Assembly: GCA_031371425.1 (NCBI GenBank)
Contig: JANMJO010000255.1
Coordinates: forward strand, 1-5,959
Direction: 5' to 3'
DNA from: JAFMIX01 sp031371425
Lineage (GTDB): Bacteria; Verrucomicrobiota; Verrucomicrobiia; Limisphaerales; JAFMIX01
DNA: 5,959 bases
The notes beneath the pieces are model-generated. The model was not told the origin of the DNA, made no database searches, and saw only the letters and a program-made list of their open reading frames with translations. Position numbers and translations under genes: made by a program. Positions 1 to 5,397 of the stretch are shown in pieces (positions within the stretch are counted from its first letter, which is position 1; every line of letters begins with the position of its first letter).

Positions 1-144
1 TACAAAGCCCGCCGCCGTTCCGGTGAAGTCGTGACCGGTGTGCTGGAGGTGGCCGACCGCTCCGCCGCACTTGCACAGATCGAGAAGCTGGGGCTGTTCC
101 CGGTCGCTGTGGAGGCGTGCAAGGGCGGGGTGGTCGGAGGTTAA
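1..144 (+). pseudogene. Truncated 5' fragment of a second gspF copy
   Basis: The frame is open from base 1 and ends at a TAA at 142-144. It encodes YKARRRSGEVVTGVLEVADR and continues for 27 more residues. This matches residues 6 to about 49 of the complete GspF that starts at 838. The first 80 bases are identical between the copies, and seven substitutions follow up to base 134. Similarity stops at about 134, where 'gtcggaggttaa' replaces the rest of gspF. The start codon should lie about 15 bp left of the window. No GspF domain or membrane segment remains, so I infer a non-functional remnant. The last bases overlap the stop codon of the toxin gene on the opposite strand. It could instead be the 3' end of some other gene that shares only this segment, but the frame-true match at the N-terminus makes a gspF remnant the better call. 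Confidence 0.85.
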
Positions 145-428
145 TCCAAGCCGATGATCTGGCTGAAAAGCTCGTAGACCACGCGCCGTTTTTCGGCAAA
201 CACAGCTTTGAAAACTGGCCCTTCGGGGTTCGCCTCCATTTGCATGAGGATGCGGATGCCGCCCACCTTGAGCTTGTAGAAGCCGTCGAGTTCATCCTCC
301 AGCGGTTCGGGAAAAGTTTTTCCGCTCGCCACGGCATGAAGCGCGGCGCGGAGCGCCCGCCGCGTCTCCGGCGGCTGCCGTTGCACAAAGGCAACGACTT
401 GTTCCTCAATGAGGACGTTAGGCTTCAT
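141..428 (-). CDS. RelE/ParE family toxin of a type II toxin-antitoxin system
   Basis: This is a 95-residue basic protein of the usual RelE/ParE length. Members of this superfamily are ribosome-dependent mRNA endonucleases (RelE branch) or gyrase poisons (ParE branch), and the sequence alone does not settle which. The family pattern is visible. A helical N-terminus is rich in Arg and Ala (residues about 8-36). The strand region LDGFYKLKVGGIRILM is at 47-62. The C-terminal strand and helix VFAEKRRVVYELF is at 76-88, with the Arg and Tyr residues that commonly serve catalysis or binding in RelE-like toxins. The ATG at 428 overlaps the end of the antitoxin gene by 11 bp, the typical arrangement for coupled translation. 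Its TAA (143-141) overlaps the stop codon of the gspF remnant on the other strand. The frame is intact, so the toxin is probably functional. Confidence 0.85.
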   Translation of the reverse strand: MKPNVLIEEQVVAFVQRQPPETRRALRAALHAVASGKTFPEPLEDELDGFYKLKVGGIRILMQMEANPEGPVFKAVFAEKRRVVYELFSQIIGLD

Positions 429-660
429 CGAGCACGTTCAACGGGTGGTATTTTCCCTGGCCCGCCCGCGCCGCAGTGATGGCTTTCATCGCGTCTGGGT
501 TCGCCAGTATTTCCATCTGCTCCAGCAAGGCGGTCATTTTGTTTCGGGGCACGACAAAGGAAACCACCTCACCGTTCCGAGTGATGGCGGTGGTGTTCTG
601 CTTCCGACAGAGAGCGGGGAACTGTGCCTGTCCTTGGGTGATGGTCAACGTATCTTTCAT
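418..660 (-). CDS. Phd/YefM-like antitoxin
   Basis: An 80-residue protein encoded directly upstream of the toxin and overlapping it by 11 bp. Phd/YefM antitoxins have an N-terminal DNA-binding fold that represses their own operon and a C-terminal helix that wraps and neutralises the toxin. The N-terminus LTITQGQAQFPALCR (5-19) followed by TTAITRNGEVVSFVVPR (23-39) fits the Phd/YefM pattern of a helix then a 'TRNGxxVaVLV' strand pair. Residues 41-66 are helical and would be the toxin-binding part. I chose ATG 660 over the upstream in-frame GTG at 678. The family alignment starts at MKDTLTIT, the GTG would fall inside the promoter's -10 region, and it has no properly spaced ribosome binding site. 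The protein keeps the conserved N-terminal pattern, but I cannot assign a named subfamily. Confidence 0.82.
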   Translation of the reverse strand: MKDTLTITQGQAQFPALCRKQNTTAITRNGEVVSFVVPRNKMTALLEQMEILANPDAMKAITAARAGQGKYHPLNVLDEA

Positions 661-668
661 GCGGATTC

Positions 669-697
669 TACATAACACTCCCGCTTAAGGGCGTCAA
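669..697 (-). promoter_or_regulatory. Candidate promoter of the toxin-antitoxin operon
   Basis: Read on the minus strand there is TTGACG (697-692), a 17-bp spacer, and TATGTA (674-669). The -35 box matches the consensus at five of six positions and the -10 at three. Transcription would start near 662, almost at the antitoxin ATG (660), giving a leaderless or nearly leaderless message. No clear operator palindrome was seen, although Phd/YefM antitoxins normally repress their own promoter. Confidence 0.45.
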
Positions 698-837
698 CTG
701 CGGATGCTGGCTTGTCGGAATCTGACTGATTGGTGAATGAAGCAGAGGAGAGCGGTGGGAGTATGAAGGCAATTTCCTCCCGGAAACCGGGTTAAACCAG
801 CAACTTTCCACGCTTTGCGGTTTTTGATTCTCCAGTT

Positions 838-2118
838 ATGCCTCAATTTTCCTACAAAGCCCGCCGCCGTTCCGGTGAAGTCGTGACCGGTGTGCTGGAG
901 GTGGCCGACCGCTCCGCCGCACTTGCACAGATTGAGAAGCTGGGGCTGTTTCCCGTCTCCGTGGATGCGAGCAAGGGCGGGGTGGTGACGCCGGGCGCGG
1001 GCGCGGCGACAGCGCGGCGGAATTGGAAGGAGGCTTTGCCGCCGTCGCTGCGGGTTTATTTTCAGAAGCAGCGTCAGCCGAAATTGCAGGAGCTGGCGAC
1101 CTTCACGCAGCAGTTGGCGAATCTGTTGAACTCGGGAATGCCGCTCACCGTGGCGCTGAACAGCATGACGCATTTGGAGAGCAAGGGCATCCCTGCGGAG
1201 GTGAGCAAGCAGCTCAAGCAGGAGGTGATGGAGGGGCGCGGGCTTTCGGACGCGATGGCGAAGCAGCCGGTGATTTTCTCGGAGCTGTATGTGAACATGG
1301 TGCGTGCCGGCGAATCCAGCGGCGCGCTGGTGGACGTGCTGCGGCGGCTGGCGGACCACTTCAACCGCTTCGCGGAGGTGCAGGCGAAGTTCAAGGCGGC
1401 GATGATTTACCCGGCACTCGTCTGCTGCGTGGGCATCGGCATCGTTGCTTTCTTCATTTTCTTCATGCTGCCGAAGTTCATGGAAATGTTCAGCGGGTTC
1501 AACATGCAACTGCCGTTGCCCACGCGGATGCTGATGGGGTTGAGCGGCGCGGTGACGGGTTACTGGTGGCTGGTGGGCATGGTGGCGGTGGCGGTGGCGG
1601 TAATCTTCAAGCGGTTTTCCGCGACGGAGTCCGGCAAGCGCAAGATGGACGAGATGAAGATGAAGCTGCCGGTGTTCGGCAAGGTGAACAAATTGAATTT
1701 GTTCGGCCAGTTCGCGCGGGTGCTGTCCACGTTGCTGAAGAACGGCGTGCCGGTGTTGAACGCGCTGAAGATTACGGAGCAGATCATCCCCAACCGCGTG
1801 ATCAAAGAAGCCATCGCCAAGACGCGCGAGGCGGTGACGGACGGCAAGACGCTGGCGCAGCCGCTGGCGGCGAGCAAAATTTTTCCGCAGCTCATGGTGG
1901 ACTTGGTGAAGATCGGCGAGGAGACGGGCGATGTGCCGGGCGCGCTGGCGAACCTGGCGGAGACTTACGAGAGCGAGTTGCAGATCGCGCTGCGCGTGAT
2001 GATGGGACTGATCGAGCCGGCGCTGATCATCGTGATGGCGGTGGGCGTGGGCTTCCTGCTGCTCAGCATCCTGCTGCCGATGTTCAACCTCATCTCCAGC
2101 ATCAGCGCGACGAAATGA
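838..2118 (+). CDS. gspF: Type II secretion system inner-membrane platform protein GspF
   Basis: A 426-residue polytopic protein, close to the usual ~400 for GspF/PilC. It is the inner-membrane platform that couples the GspE ATPase to pseudopilus growth. After the N-terminal segment (1-50), the two copies of the T2SSF helical domain are visible. Domain 1 runs from about residue 82 (LQELATFTQQLANLLNSGMP) and contains RAGESSG at 156-162. Domain 2 runs from about 286 (LNLFGQFARVLSTLLKNGVP) and contains the matching KIGEETG at 358-364. Membrane segments lie at about 191-221, 230-256 and 392-416, the standard GspF topology. The ATG at 838 gives the conserved MPQFSYKAR start. No good Shine-Dalgarno lies before it, and I see no convincing promoter in the 679-837 gap. 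Its first codons are duplicated at 1-134. The stop TGA overlaps the next gene's ATG, so translation is probably coupled. Confidence 0.95.
   Translation: MPQFSYKARRRSGEVVTGVLEVADRSAALAQIEKLGLFPVSVDASKGGVVTPGAGAATARRNWKEALPPSLRVYFQKQRQPKLQELATFTQQLANLLNSGMPLTVALNSMTHLESKGIPAEVSKQLKQEVMEGRGLSDAMAKQPVIFSELYVNMVRAGESSGALVDVLRRLADHFNRFAEVQAKFKAAMIYPALVCCVGIGIVAFFIFFMLPKFMEMFSGFNMQLPLPTRMLMGLSGAVTGYWWLVGMVAVAVAVIFKRFSATESGKRKMDEMKMKLPVFGKVNKLNLFGQFARVLSTLLKNGVPVLNALKITEQIIPNRVIKEAIAKTREAVTDGKTLAQPLAASKIFPQLMVDLVKIGEETGDVPGALANLAETYESELQIALRVMMGLIEPALIIVMAVGVGFLLLSILLPMFNLISSISATK
853..986 (+). repeat. Direct repeat of bases 1-134 (gspF 5' coding region)
   Basis: Bases 853-986 repeat bases 1-134 with no gaps at a constant offset of 852. 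There are seven mismatches, at copy-1 positions 81, 99, 102, 106, 108, 114 and 118, giving about 95% identity. Four codons differ silently or nearly so, and three change the residue (Ala/Ser, Glu/Asp, Cys/Ser). The repeats flank the toxin-antitoxin module and the intergenic DNA upstream of gspF. The left end of the repeat may extend beyond the window. Confidence 0.93.
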
Positions 2119-2729
2119 AATTGCGAATTGCGAATTGCAGATTGCGAATGCGGGGAGCAGTCCCGCGCGCTCGCCGCACGTTGAATTCAAAATTCGAAAT
2201 TCAAAATTCGAAATTTACCACGGCCTTCACCCTCATCGAGATCATGGTGGTCGTGGCGGTGATGGGGTTGATTTTGGCGATGGGGCTGCCCTCCATCGTC
2301 GGCGCACTGAAGAAGGAGGGGATGCGCCGGGCGGTGAACGATGTGGTGGAAGGCTGCCGTCAGGCGCGGGCGCAGGCGATCATGAGCGGGACGGTGGCGG
2401 AATTGCGGTATCATCCCGAGACGAGAACCATGAGCGTGACCGGCGGCAGCGCGCCGAGCAACGAAGGCGAGGCGTCGTTCCCGGTAGAGGCGCGGTCGTC
2501 GCCAGCGGCGGCCTCGGGTTTTTCCGGGCAGTTGCCGGCGGATGTGATGGTGGAGATGTGGGATGTGAACATGACGGAGTTCAAGGACGCGGAGGAGGCG
2601 CGGGTGCGGTTTTATCCGAACGGGATGTGCGATGAGATGACGGTGATCCTGCGTTCGGACAAGGGTGAGTGGCGGAAAATCACGCTGGAGATTACGACGG
2701 GGCGGTCAACTGTGGGGGATGTGCGATGA
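2115..2729 (+). CDS. gspH: Minor pseudopilin, GspH/FimT-like, with a long repeat-encoded leader
   Basis: A 204-residue prepilin-like protein. The prepilin-peptidase motif is A37|FTLIE with Glu5 at residue 42, followed by a hydrophobic helix to about residue 62. The following MRRAVNDVVEGCRQARAQAI resembles the GspH/FimT helix with its 'aR..Ai' pattern. The mature part is a soluble domain of about 140 residues. The gene starts with an ATGA overlap with gspF. A second in-frame ATG is at 2148, but the coupled start is preferred. The leader is 37 residues instead of the usual 6-15 and is rich in Arg, Lys and Asn. It is encoded by 7-bp-period repeats at 2119-2150 and 2184-2216. The -1 residue is Ala rather than Gly. 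Assignment as GspH rather than GspG rests on its place before GspI-J-K and on the FimT-like helix; it is less certain than the family call. Confidence 0.82.
   Translation: MKLRIANCRLRMRGAVPRARRTLNSKFEIQNSKFTTAFTLIEIMVVVAVMGLILAMGLPSIVGALKKEGMRRAVNDVVEGCRQARAQAIMSGTVAELRYHPETRTMSVTGGSAPSNEGEASFPVEARSSPAAASGFSGQLPADVMVEMWDVNMTEFKDAEEARVRFYPNGMCDEMTVILRSDKGEWRKITLEITTGRSTVGDVR
2119..2150 (+). repeat. 7-bp-period tandem repeat (AATTGCG units) in the gspH leader
   Basis: Reading from 2119 the units are AATTGCG, AATTGCG, AATTGCA, GATTGCG and a partial AATG. They begin directly after the overlapping gspF stop codon and encode RIANCRL-type residues in the GspH leader. A change of one unit would shift the gspH frame by one base. 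Confidence 0.85.
2184..2216 (+). repeat. 7-bp-period tandem repeat (AATTCAA/AATTCGA units) in the gspH leader
   Basis: Units are AATTCAA, AATTCGA, AATTCAA, AATTCGA and a partial AATTT, that is two perfect 14-bp copies made of alternating 7-mers. They encode the amino-acid repeat NSKFEIQ-NSKF immediately before the TTA|FTLIE cleavage site. The tract is very AT-rich within GC-rich coding DNA. Confidence 0.88.
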
Positions 2730-3181
2730 AAATGAAGAACGTAGAATGCAGAATGCAGAAACGGGCTGCGGCGCGTGGCGTTTCTTCATTCTGCATTCCG
2801 CATTCTGCCTTCTCCCTGCTGGAGGTGATGGTGGCGACGGCGATTTTTTTCACGGCGACGTTCGGGATTTTGCAGCTGGTTTCGATGACGCTACGGAACG
2901 CGCGGGCGTTGCAGATTAACGAGCCGAGCGCGGCGATGCTGGCGGCGGAGCTGGCGATGACGAATTCGCTGGCGGAGGACCGGGACTCGGGGAGTTTCAA
3001 GGATTCGTATCCGGGCTACACGTGGACGCGGGATGTGTATCAGGTTTCGAGCAACGGAATGTTTGAGGCAGATTTCACGATTCACCGGCGTGTGGGGCGC
3101 GGTGAAGCGCAGACGCACATGAGTATTTTGCTATTCCGTCCGGCATCACGGGAGGGTGTGATCAGGGGGACATTGCAATGA
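2726..3181 (+). CDS. gspI: Minor pseudopilin GspI, with a repeat-encoded leader
   Basis: A 151-residue protein. The cleavage site A28|FSLLE (Glu5 at residue 33) is followed by the hydrophobic helix VMVATAIFFTATFGILQLVSM. GspI proteins typically read 'FTLLEVLVALAIF' here. YPGYTWTRDV in the middle and the length of the mature part (~120 residues) also fit GspI, which with GspJ and GspK caps the pseudopilus tip. The gene starts by an ATGA overlap with gspH and ends by an ATGA overlap with gspJ. The leader (28 residues, NVECRMQK...FCIPHSA) is encoded by a near-perfect inverted repeat built of 7-bp units. The -1 residue is Ala. Other in-frame ATGs lie further left (2669) but would overlap gspH by 61 bp, so 2726 is the better start. 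Confidence 0.87.
   Translation: MKMKNVECRMQKRAAARGVSSFCIPHSAFSLLEVMVATAIFFTATFGILQLVSMTLRNARALQINEPSAAMLAAELAMTNSLAEDRDSGSFKDSYPGYTWTRDVYQVSSNGMFEADFTIHRRVGRGEAQTHMSILLFRPASREGVIRGTLQ
2741..2808. repeat. Inverted repeat of 7-bp units inside the gspI leader
   Basis: The left arm 2741-2760 (GAATGCA units) pairs with the right arm 2789-2808 (ATTCTGC/ATTCCGC units). Of 20 positions, 18 are Watson-Crick, with one U·G wobble (2742/2807) and one A/C mismatch (2750/2799). The loop is 28 nt (2761-2788). Both arms and the loop are coding. In mRNA this would form a stable hairpin 15 nt after the gspI start codon. Confidence 0.9.
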
Positions 3182-4023
3182 AGCGCACCGGACATTTTTG
3201 CGCGGGCGGGTTCACTTTGATCGAGGTGATGCTGGCGATGGCGATTCTGGGCGGGGTGATCGCTGCGATTTTCTCGACGTGGACGGGGATCGTGAAGGCG
3301 TCGAAGGTGGGGCAGGACGCGGCAGCGGCGGCGCATCGCGAGCGGATGGCGATGCGTGTGGTGGAGGAGGCGCTGACGGGGGCGCAATTGTTTGTGGCGA
3401 ATCCGATGTATTACAGCTTCGAGGTGGATCACGGGGGGAAGGTGGCGTTGAGTTTTGTGTCGAGCCTGCCCAAGGCGTTTCCGCGCAGCGGGAAGTTTGG
3501 CGACACGGTGATGCGGCGGGTGATGTTCTCGATGGAGGCGGGCGCGGGTTCGCAGAAGCAGTTGGTGCTGCGGCAGAATCCCATCTTGACGGAGATGGAC
3601 GAGGATGAGCGGTTGCATCCGGTGGTGCTGGCGGACAGTGTGAAGGCTTTTTCTGTGGAGGTGTGGGACCCGGTGTCGAACGAGTGGGCCGATACGTGGC
3701 TGCTCACGAATCAGCTGCCGAAGATGGTGCGGGTGTCGTTGCAGTTGAATTACGCGGCGAACCGGGGGCAAATCACCTCGCCGTTGTTGACGACGGTGGT
3801 GGGTTTGCCGACGGCGGGGGTGCAGCCGGCGTGGCAGACGCCGACGGTGGACGCAGCTCCTGGCGGTGGCGCAGGCGGAGGTCCCGGTCCGGGCGTCGTG
3901 CCGCCACAGGGCGGCAATTCACGCGGCGGCGGCATTGTGCCACCGCCGGGGGGCGGTTCACGCGGCGGCCGCGTGCCGCCTGCGGGCGGTGGCGGCAGGT
4001 CGGGCGGCGGCAGGACGCGGTGA
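3178..4023 (+). CDS. gspJ: Minor pseudopilin GspJ with a Gly/Pro/Arg-rich tail
   Basis: A 281-residue protein. The leader is short and conventional: MKRTGHFCAGG|FTLIE with Glu5 at residue 16, then the helix VMLAMAILGGVIAAIFSTW. GspJ is the wide minor pseudopilin of the GspI-J-K tip complex, and the mature domain to about residue 222 has a plausible length for it. The order H-I-J-K supports the name. The tail is odd: residues 226-281 contain 25 Gly and 10 Pro in 56 residues, with scattered Arg. They form three imperfect copies of a (V/I)VPPxGGxSRGG-like unit, encoded by 39-nt repeats from 3895. The tail is probably disordered. The start overlaps the gspI stop (ATGA), and gspK begins 7 bp after its stop. 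Confidence 0.85.
   Translation: MKRTGHFCAGGFTLIEVMLAMAILGGVIAAIFSTWTGIVKASKVGQDAAAAAHRERMAMRVVEEALTGAQLFVANPMYYSFEVDHGGKVALSFVSSLPKAFPRSGKFGDTVMRRVMFSMEAGAGSQKQLVLRQNPILTEMDEDERLHPVVLADSVKAFSVEVWDPVSNEWADTWLLTNQLPKMVRVSLQLNYAANRGQITSPLLTTVVGLPTAGVQPAWQTPTVDAAPGGGAGGGPGPGVVPPQGGNSRGGGIVPPPGGGSRGGRVPPAGGGGRSGGGRTR
3895..4011 (+). repeat. Three imperfect 39-bp repeats encoding the GspJ tail
   Basis: Units are at 3895-3933, 3934-3972 and 3973-4011. They encode VVPPQGGNSRGGG, IVPPPGGGSRGGR and VPPAGGGGRSGGG. The first two are aligned residue by residue; the third is slightly offset. The period keeps the frame, so copy changes would alter tail length without stopping translation. Confidence 0.75.
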
Positions 4024-4030
4024 GTTTGAA

Positions 4031-5098
4031 ATGAAAATTATTTTGCATCGAAAATCGCGTGGCATCGCCTTGATTATCGTGATGGTGACGATTTTTGTAT
4101 TGGCGGCGTTGGCAGGGGCGTTCGCGCTGGCGATGAAGGTGGAGACGAAACTGGCGCGCAATTCGAATTCGGAGGTGGAGATGGAGTGGCTCGGGCGTTC
4201 CGGTGTGGAGCTGGCGCGATATGTTCTGGCCTTGCAGTTAAGCGTGCCAGATGAGCCATACGATGCGCTGACGCAGACGTGGGCGGGCGGCCCGGGGAGC
4301 TTGAGCGCGTCGAACAGTCCGTTGGCGAGCATTTCTCTGAAGAACCACAAGCTCGGGAACGGAACGTATTCGGTTTCCATAATTGATTTAGAACGGAAGC
4401 TGAACATCAACACAGCGGCGAACAGCCCGGAGGTCCTGCGGCAGGCGTTTATCCTGATGGGGGCGGATGCGGGCGAGTCTTCGCAGGTGATTGCGGCGAT
4501 TCAGGATTGGATAGACGCCGATGACGATCCTCATATCGGCGGCACGGAGAGTTCGTATTACCAAGGCTTGACCCCGCCCTACACGGCAAAGAACGGGCCG
4601 ATTGATGAAATCTCGGAACTGCTACTAATACGCGGGGTCACGCCGGAGATGTATCGGGGCGGGGGGTCGGCGGATGCGGTGCAGTTCCCGCAGATGAGCG
4701 TTCCGGGGACGCAACCACCGGCCTATTCAATTGGATTGGCGGGTTTGTTCACGCCAATTTCATCCGGCAAAATCAATCCAAACACGGCAAGCCCAGAAGT
4801 GTTTCAGATCATTCCAGGGATTGATCAGAATGTGGCGGCTCAAATGGCGCAGGCGCGGATGGGAACGGATGGGCAGACACCGGTTGGCGGTCCCGGAAAC
4901 TCGCTCATGGAGTTTCTTACTGCCGGTACGGGAAGCCAGCTTATGGCTAACAATCTTCAGAAATATTTTGATGTGCGAAGCAGAACTTTTGAGGTGGATG
5001 TAGAGGTGAGCATCAGCGGCTACACTCGGCATTACGTTGCAATTCTTGGGCGAAATAGCGCACAGGATATTCAGGTGCTGACATTCCACGCGAAGTAA
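4031..5098 (+). CDS. gspK: Type II secretion system minor pseudopilin GspK
   Basis: A 355-residue protein, near the usual ~320 for GspK, the large tip subunit of the pseudopilus. The N-terminus MKIILHRKSRG|IALIIVMV is a prepilin signal; as usual for GspK, position 5 is hydrophobic instead of Glu. The membrane helix spans about 12-33. Typical GspK motifs follow: LNINTA at 124-129, DWIDADDDPH at 159-168 followed by Y.GL.PPY.AKNGPIDEISELLLIRGV, and a second helix-hairpin-helix-like INPNTASPEVFQIIPGID beginning at 248. I chose ATG 4031 because it gives an 11-residue leader; a longer open frame to the left (from 3866) merely runs through gspJ. It is the last gene of the operon. Its 3' half looks less GC-rich than the 5' genes. 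Confidence 0.93.
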   Translation: MKIILHRKSRGIALIIVMVTIFVLAALAGAFALAMKVETKLARNSNSEVEMEWLGRSGVELARYVLALQLSVPDEPYDALTQTWAGGPGSLSASNSPLASISLKNHKLGNGTYSVSIIDLERKLNINTAANSPEVLRQAFILMGADAGESSQVIAAIQDWIDADDDPHIGGTESSYYQGLTPPYTAKNGPIDEISELLLIRGVTPEMYRGGGSADAVQFPQMSVPGTQPPAYSIGLAGLFTPISSGKINPNTASPEVFQIIPGIDQNVAAQMAQARMGTDGQTPVGGPGNSLMEFLTAGTGSQLMANNLQKYFDVRSRTFEVDVEVSISGYTRHYVAILGRNSAQDIQVLTFHAK

Positions 5099-5111
5099 TT
5101 GCGACGTGCAA

Positions 5112-5131
5112 ATGGGTTCTTGAAAACCCAT
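5112..5131 (+). terminator. Weak candidate terminator after gspK
   Basis: A 7-bp stem ATGGGTT/AACCCAT (5112-5118 with 5125-5131) and a 6-nt loop begin 14 bp after the gspK stop. The bases that follow (ATTTGATGT) are only weakly T-rich. It may end the gsp transcript or only protect its 3' end. Confidence 0.35.
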
Positions 5132-5198
5132 ATTTGATGTGAAGAAACCGGCTGAAAAGAGATAGAATAAGAGAGTGCAAAAAACTTGAAGAAAACAC

Positions 5199-5226
5199 TT
5201 GCGCAGATTTGGAAGTAATATATTCT
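5199..5226 (+). promoter_or_regulatory. Candidate upstream rRNA promoter (P1)
   Basis: TTGCGC (5199-5204), a 16-bp spacer and TATTCT (5221-5226), preceded by an A-rich stretch (5178-5197) that could act as an UP element. A GC-rich discriminator (GTCCCCC) follows, as at growth-rate-controlled rRNA promoters. A small 6-bp hairpin (5236-5252) lies just past the predicted start. Both boxes are imperfect, so this is less secure than the downstream promoter. Confidence 0.4.
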
Positions 5227-5273
5227 GTCCCCCGCTCTTGGAGTATCCAAGACACTGGCAACGAAGTAAGTAG

Positions 5274-5301
5274 TTGACAGTGAGGGTCGCCGAAATACAA
5301 T
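5274..5301 (+). promoter_or_regulatory. Strong sigma-70-type rRNA promoter (P2)
   Basis: A perfect TTGACA (5274-5279), a 16-bp spacer and TACAAT (5296-5301, five of six to consensus). The discriminator GTGCG is GC-rich, which in other bacteria makes initiation sensitive to ppGpp. Transcription should start near 5306-5308, about 225 nt before mature 16S rRNA. It points towards the rRNA gene. Confidence 0.75.
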
Positions 5302-5326
5302 GTGCGACTCTTAAAAAGGTCTGCGA

Positions 5327-5355
5327 GGCCGAGTAAAAGTCGGCCGTGTTTTTTT
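5327..5355 (+). terminator. Intrinsic-terminator-like hairpin in the rRNA leader
   Basis: The 6-bp stem GGCCGA/TCGGCC (5327-5332 with 5340-5345) has a 7-nt loop. It is followed by GTG and then seven T (5349-5355). It lies about 20 nt after the predicted P2 start, so full termination would release a transcript of about 49 nt. It precedes the boxB/boxA signals and so could not be overcome by a complex that assembles on them. Confidence 0.6.
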
Positions 5356-5380
5356 GTCCTCTGAACAGGACGCGAGTTTT

Positions 5381-5394
5381 GAGTGAAAGCACTC
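5381..5394 (+). promoter_or_regulatory. boxB-like hairpin of the rRNA antitermination site
   Basis: GAGTG-AAAG-CACTC, a 5-bp stem with a tetraloop, lies 3 nt upstream of the boxA-like motif. The order boxB then boxA is the one seen in rRNA leaders of Escherichia coli. Confidence 0.5.
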
Positions 5395-5397
5395 AGC

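Noticed and set aside
661..678. Upstream GTG start giving the antitoxin six more residues
   Set aside because: It lies in the predicted -10 region, lacks a properly spaced ribosome binding site, and adds residues outside the family pattern.
779..791. Small hairpin CCCGG-AAA-CCGGG upstream of gspF
   Set aside because: It has only five pairs and no T-run. It is too weak to call a terminator or an operator, and no motif links it to the genes on either side.
1023..2114. Plus-strand open frame inside gspF that joins the gspH frame
   Set aside because: The part before 2115 is a low-complexity Gly/Ala/Arg shadow of gspF. Only the portion from ATG 2115 has prepilin features, and that start overlaps the gspF stop.
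694..2190. Long open minus-strand frame (498 codons) across gspF
   Set aside because: It is the antisense shadow of a GC-rich gene. The product is almost only His, Arg, Gln and Leu, has no recognisable domain, and lies fully opposite a clear GspF.
2119..2216. Repeats in the gspH leader as a CRISPR-like array
   Set aside because: The units are 7 bp and contiguous or nearly so, with no constant 20-40-bp repeats, no spacers of uniform length and no cas genes.
3866..4030. N-terminal extension of GspK
   Set aside because: It would overlap the gspJ tail for more than 150 bp with an Ala/Arg-rich shadow and would bury the prepilin signal. ATG 4031 gives a normal 11-residue leader.
4760..5392. Minus-strand open frame (210 codons) over the end of gspK and the rRNA leader
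   Set aside because: It runs antisense to gspK and then through promoters and hairpins of the rRNA leader, shows no domain, and has no supporting start signal.
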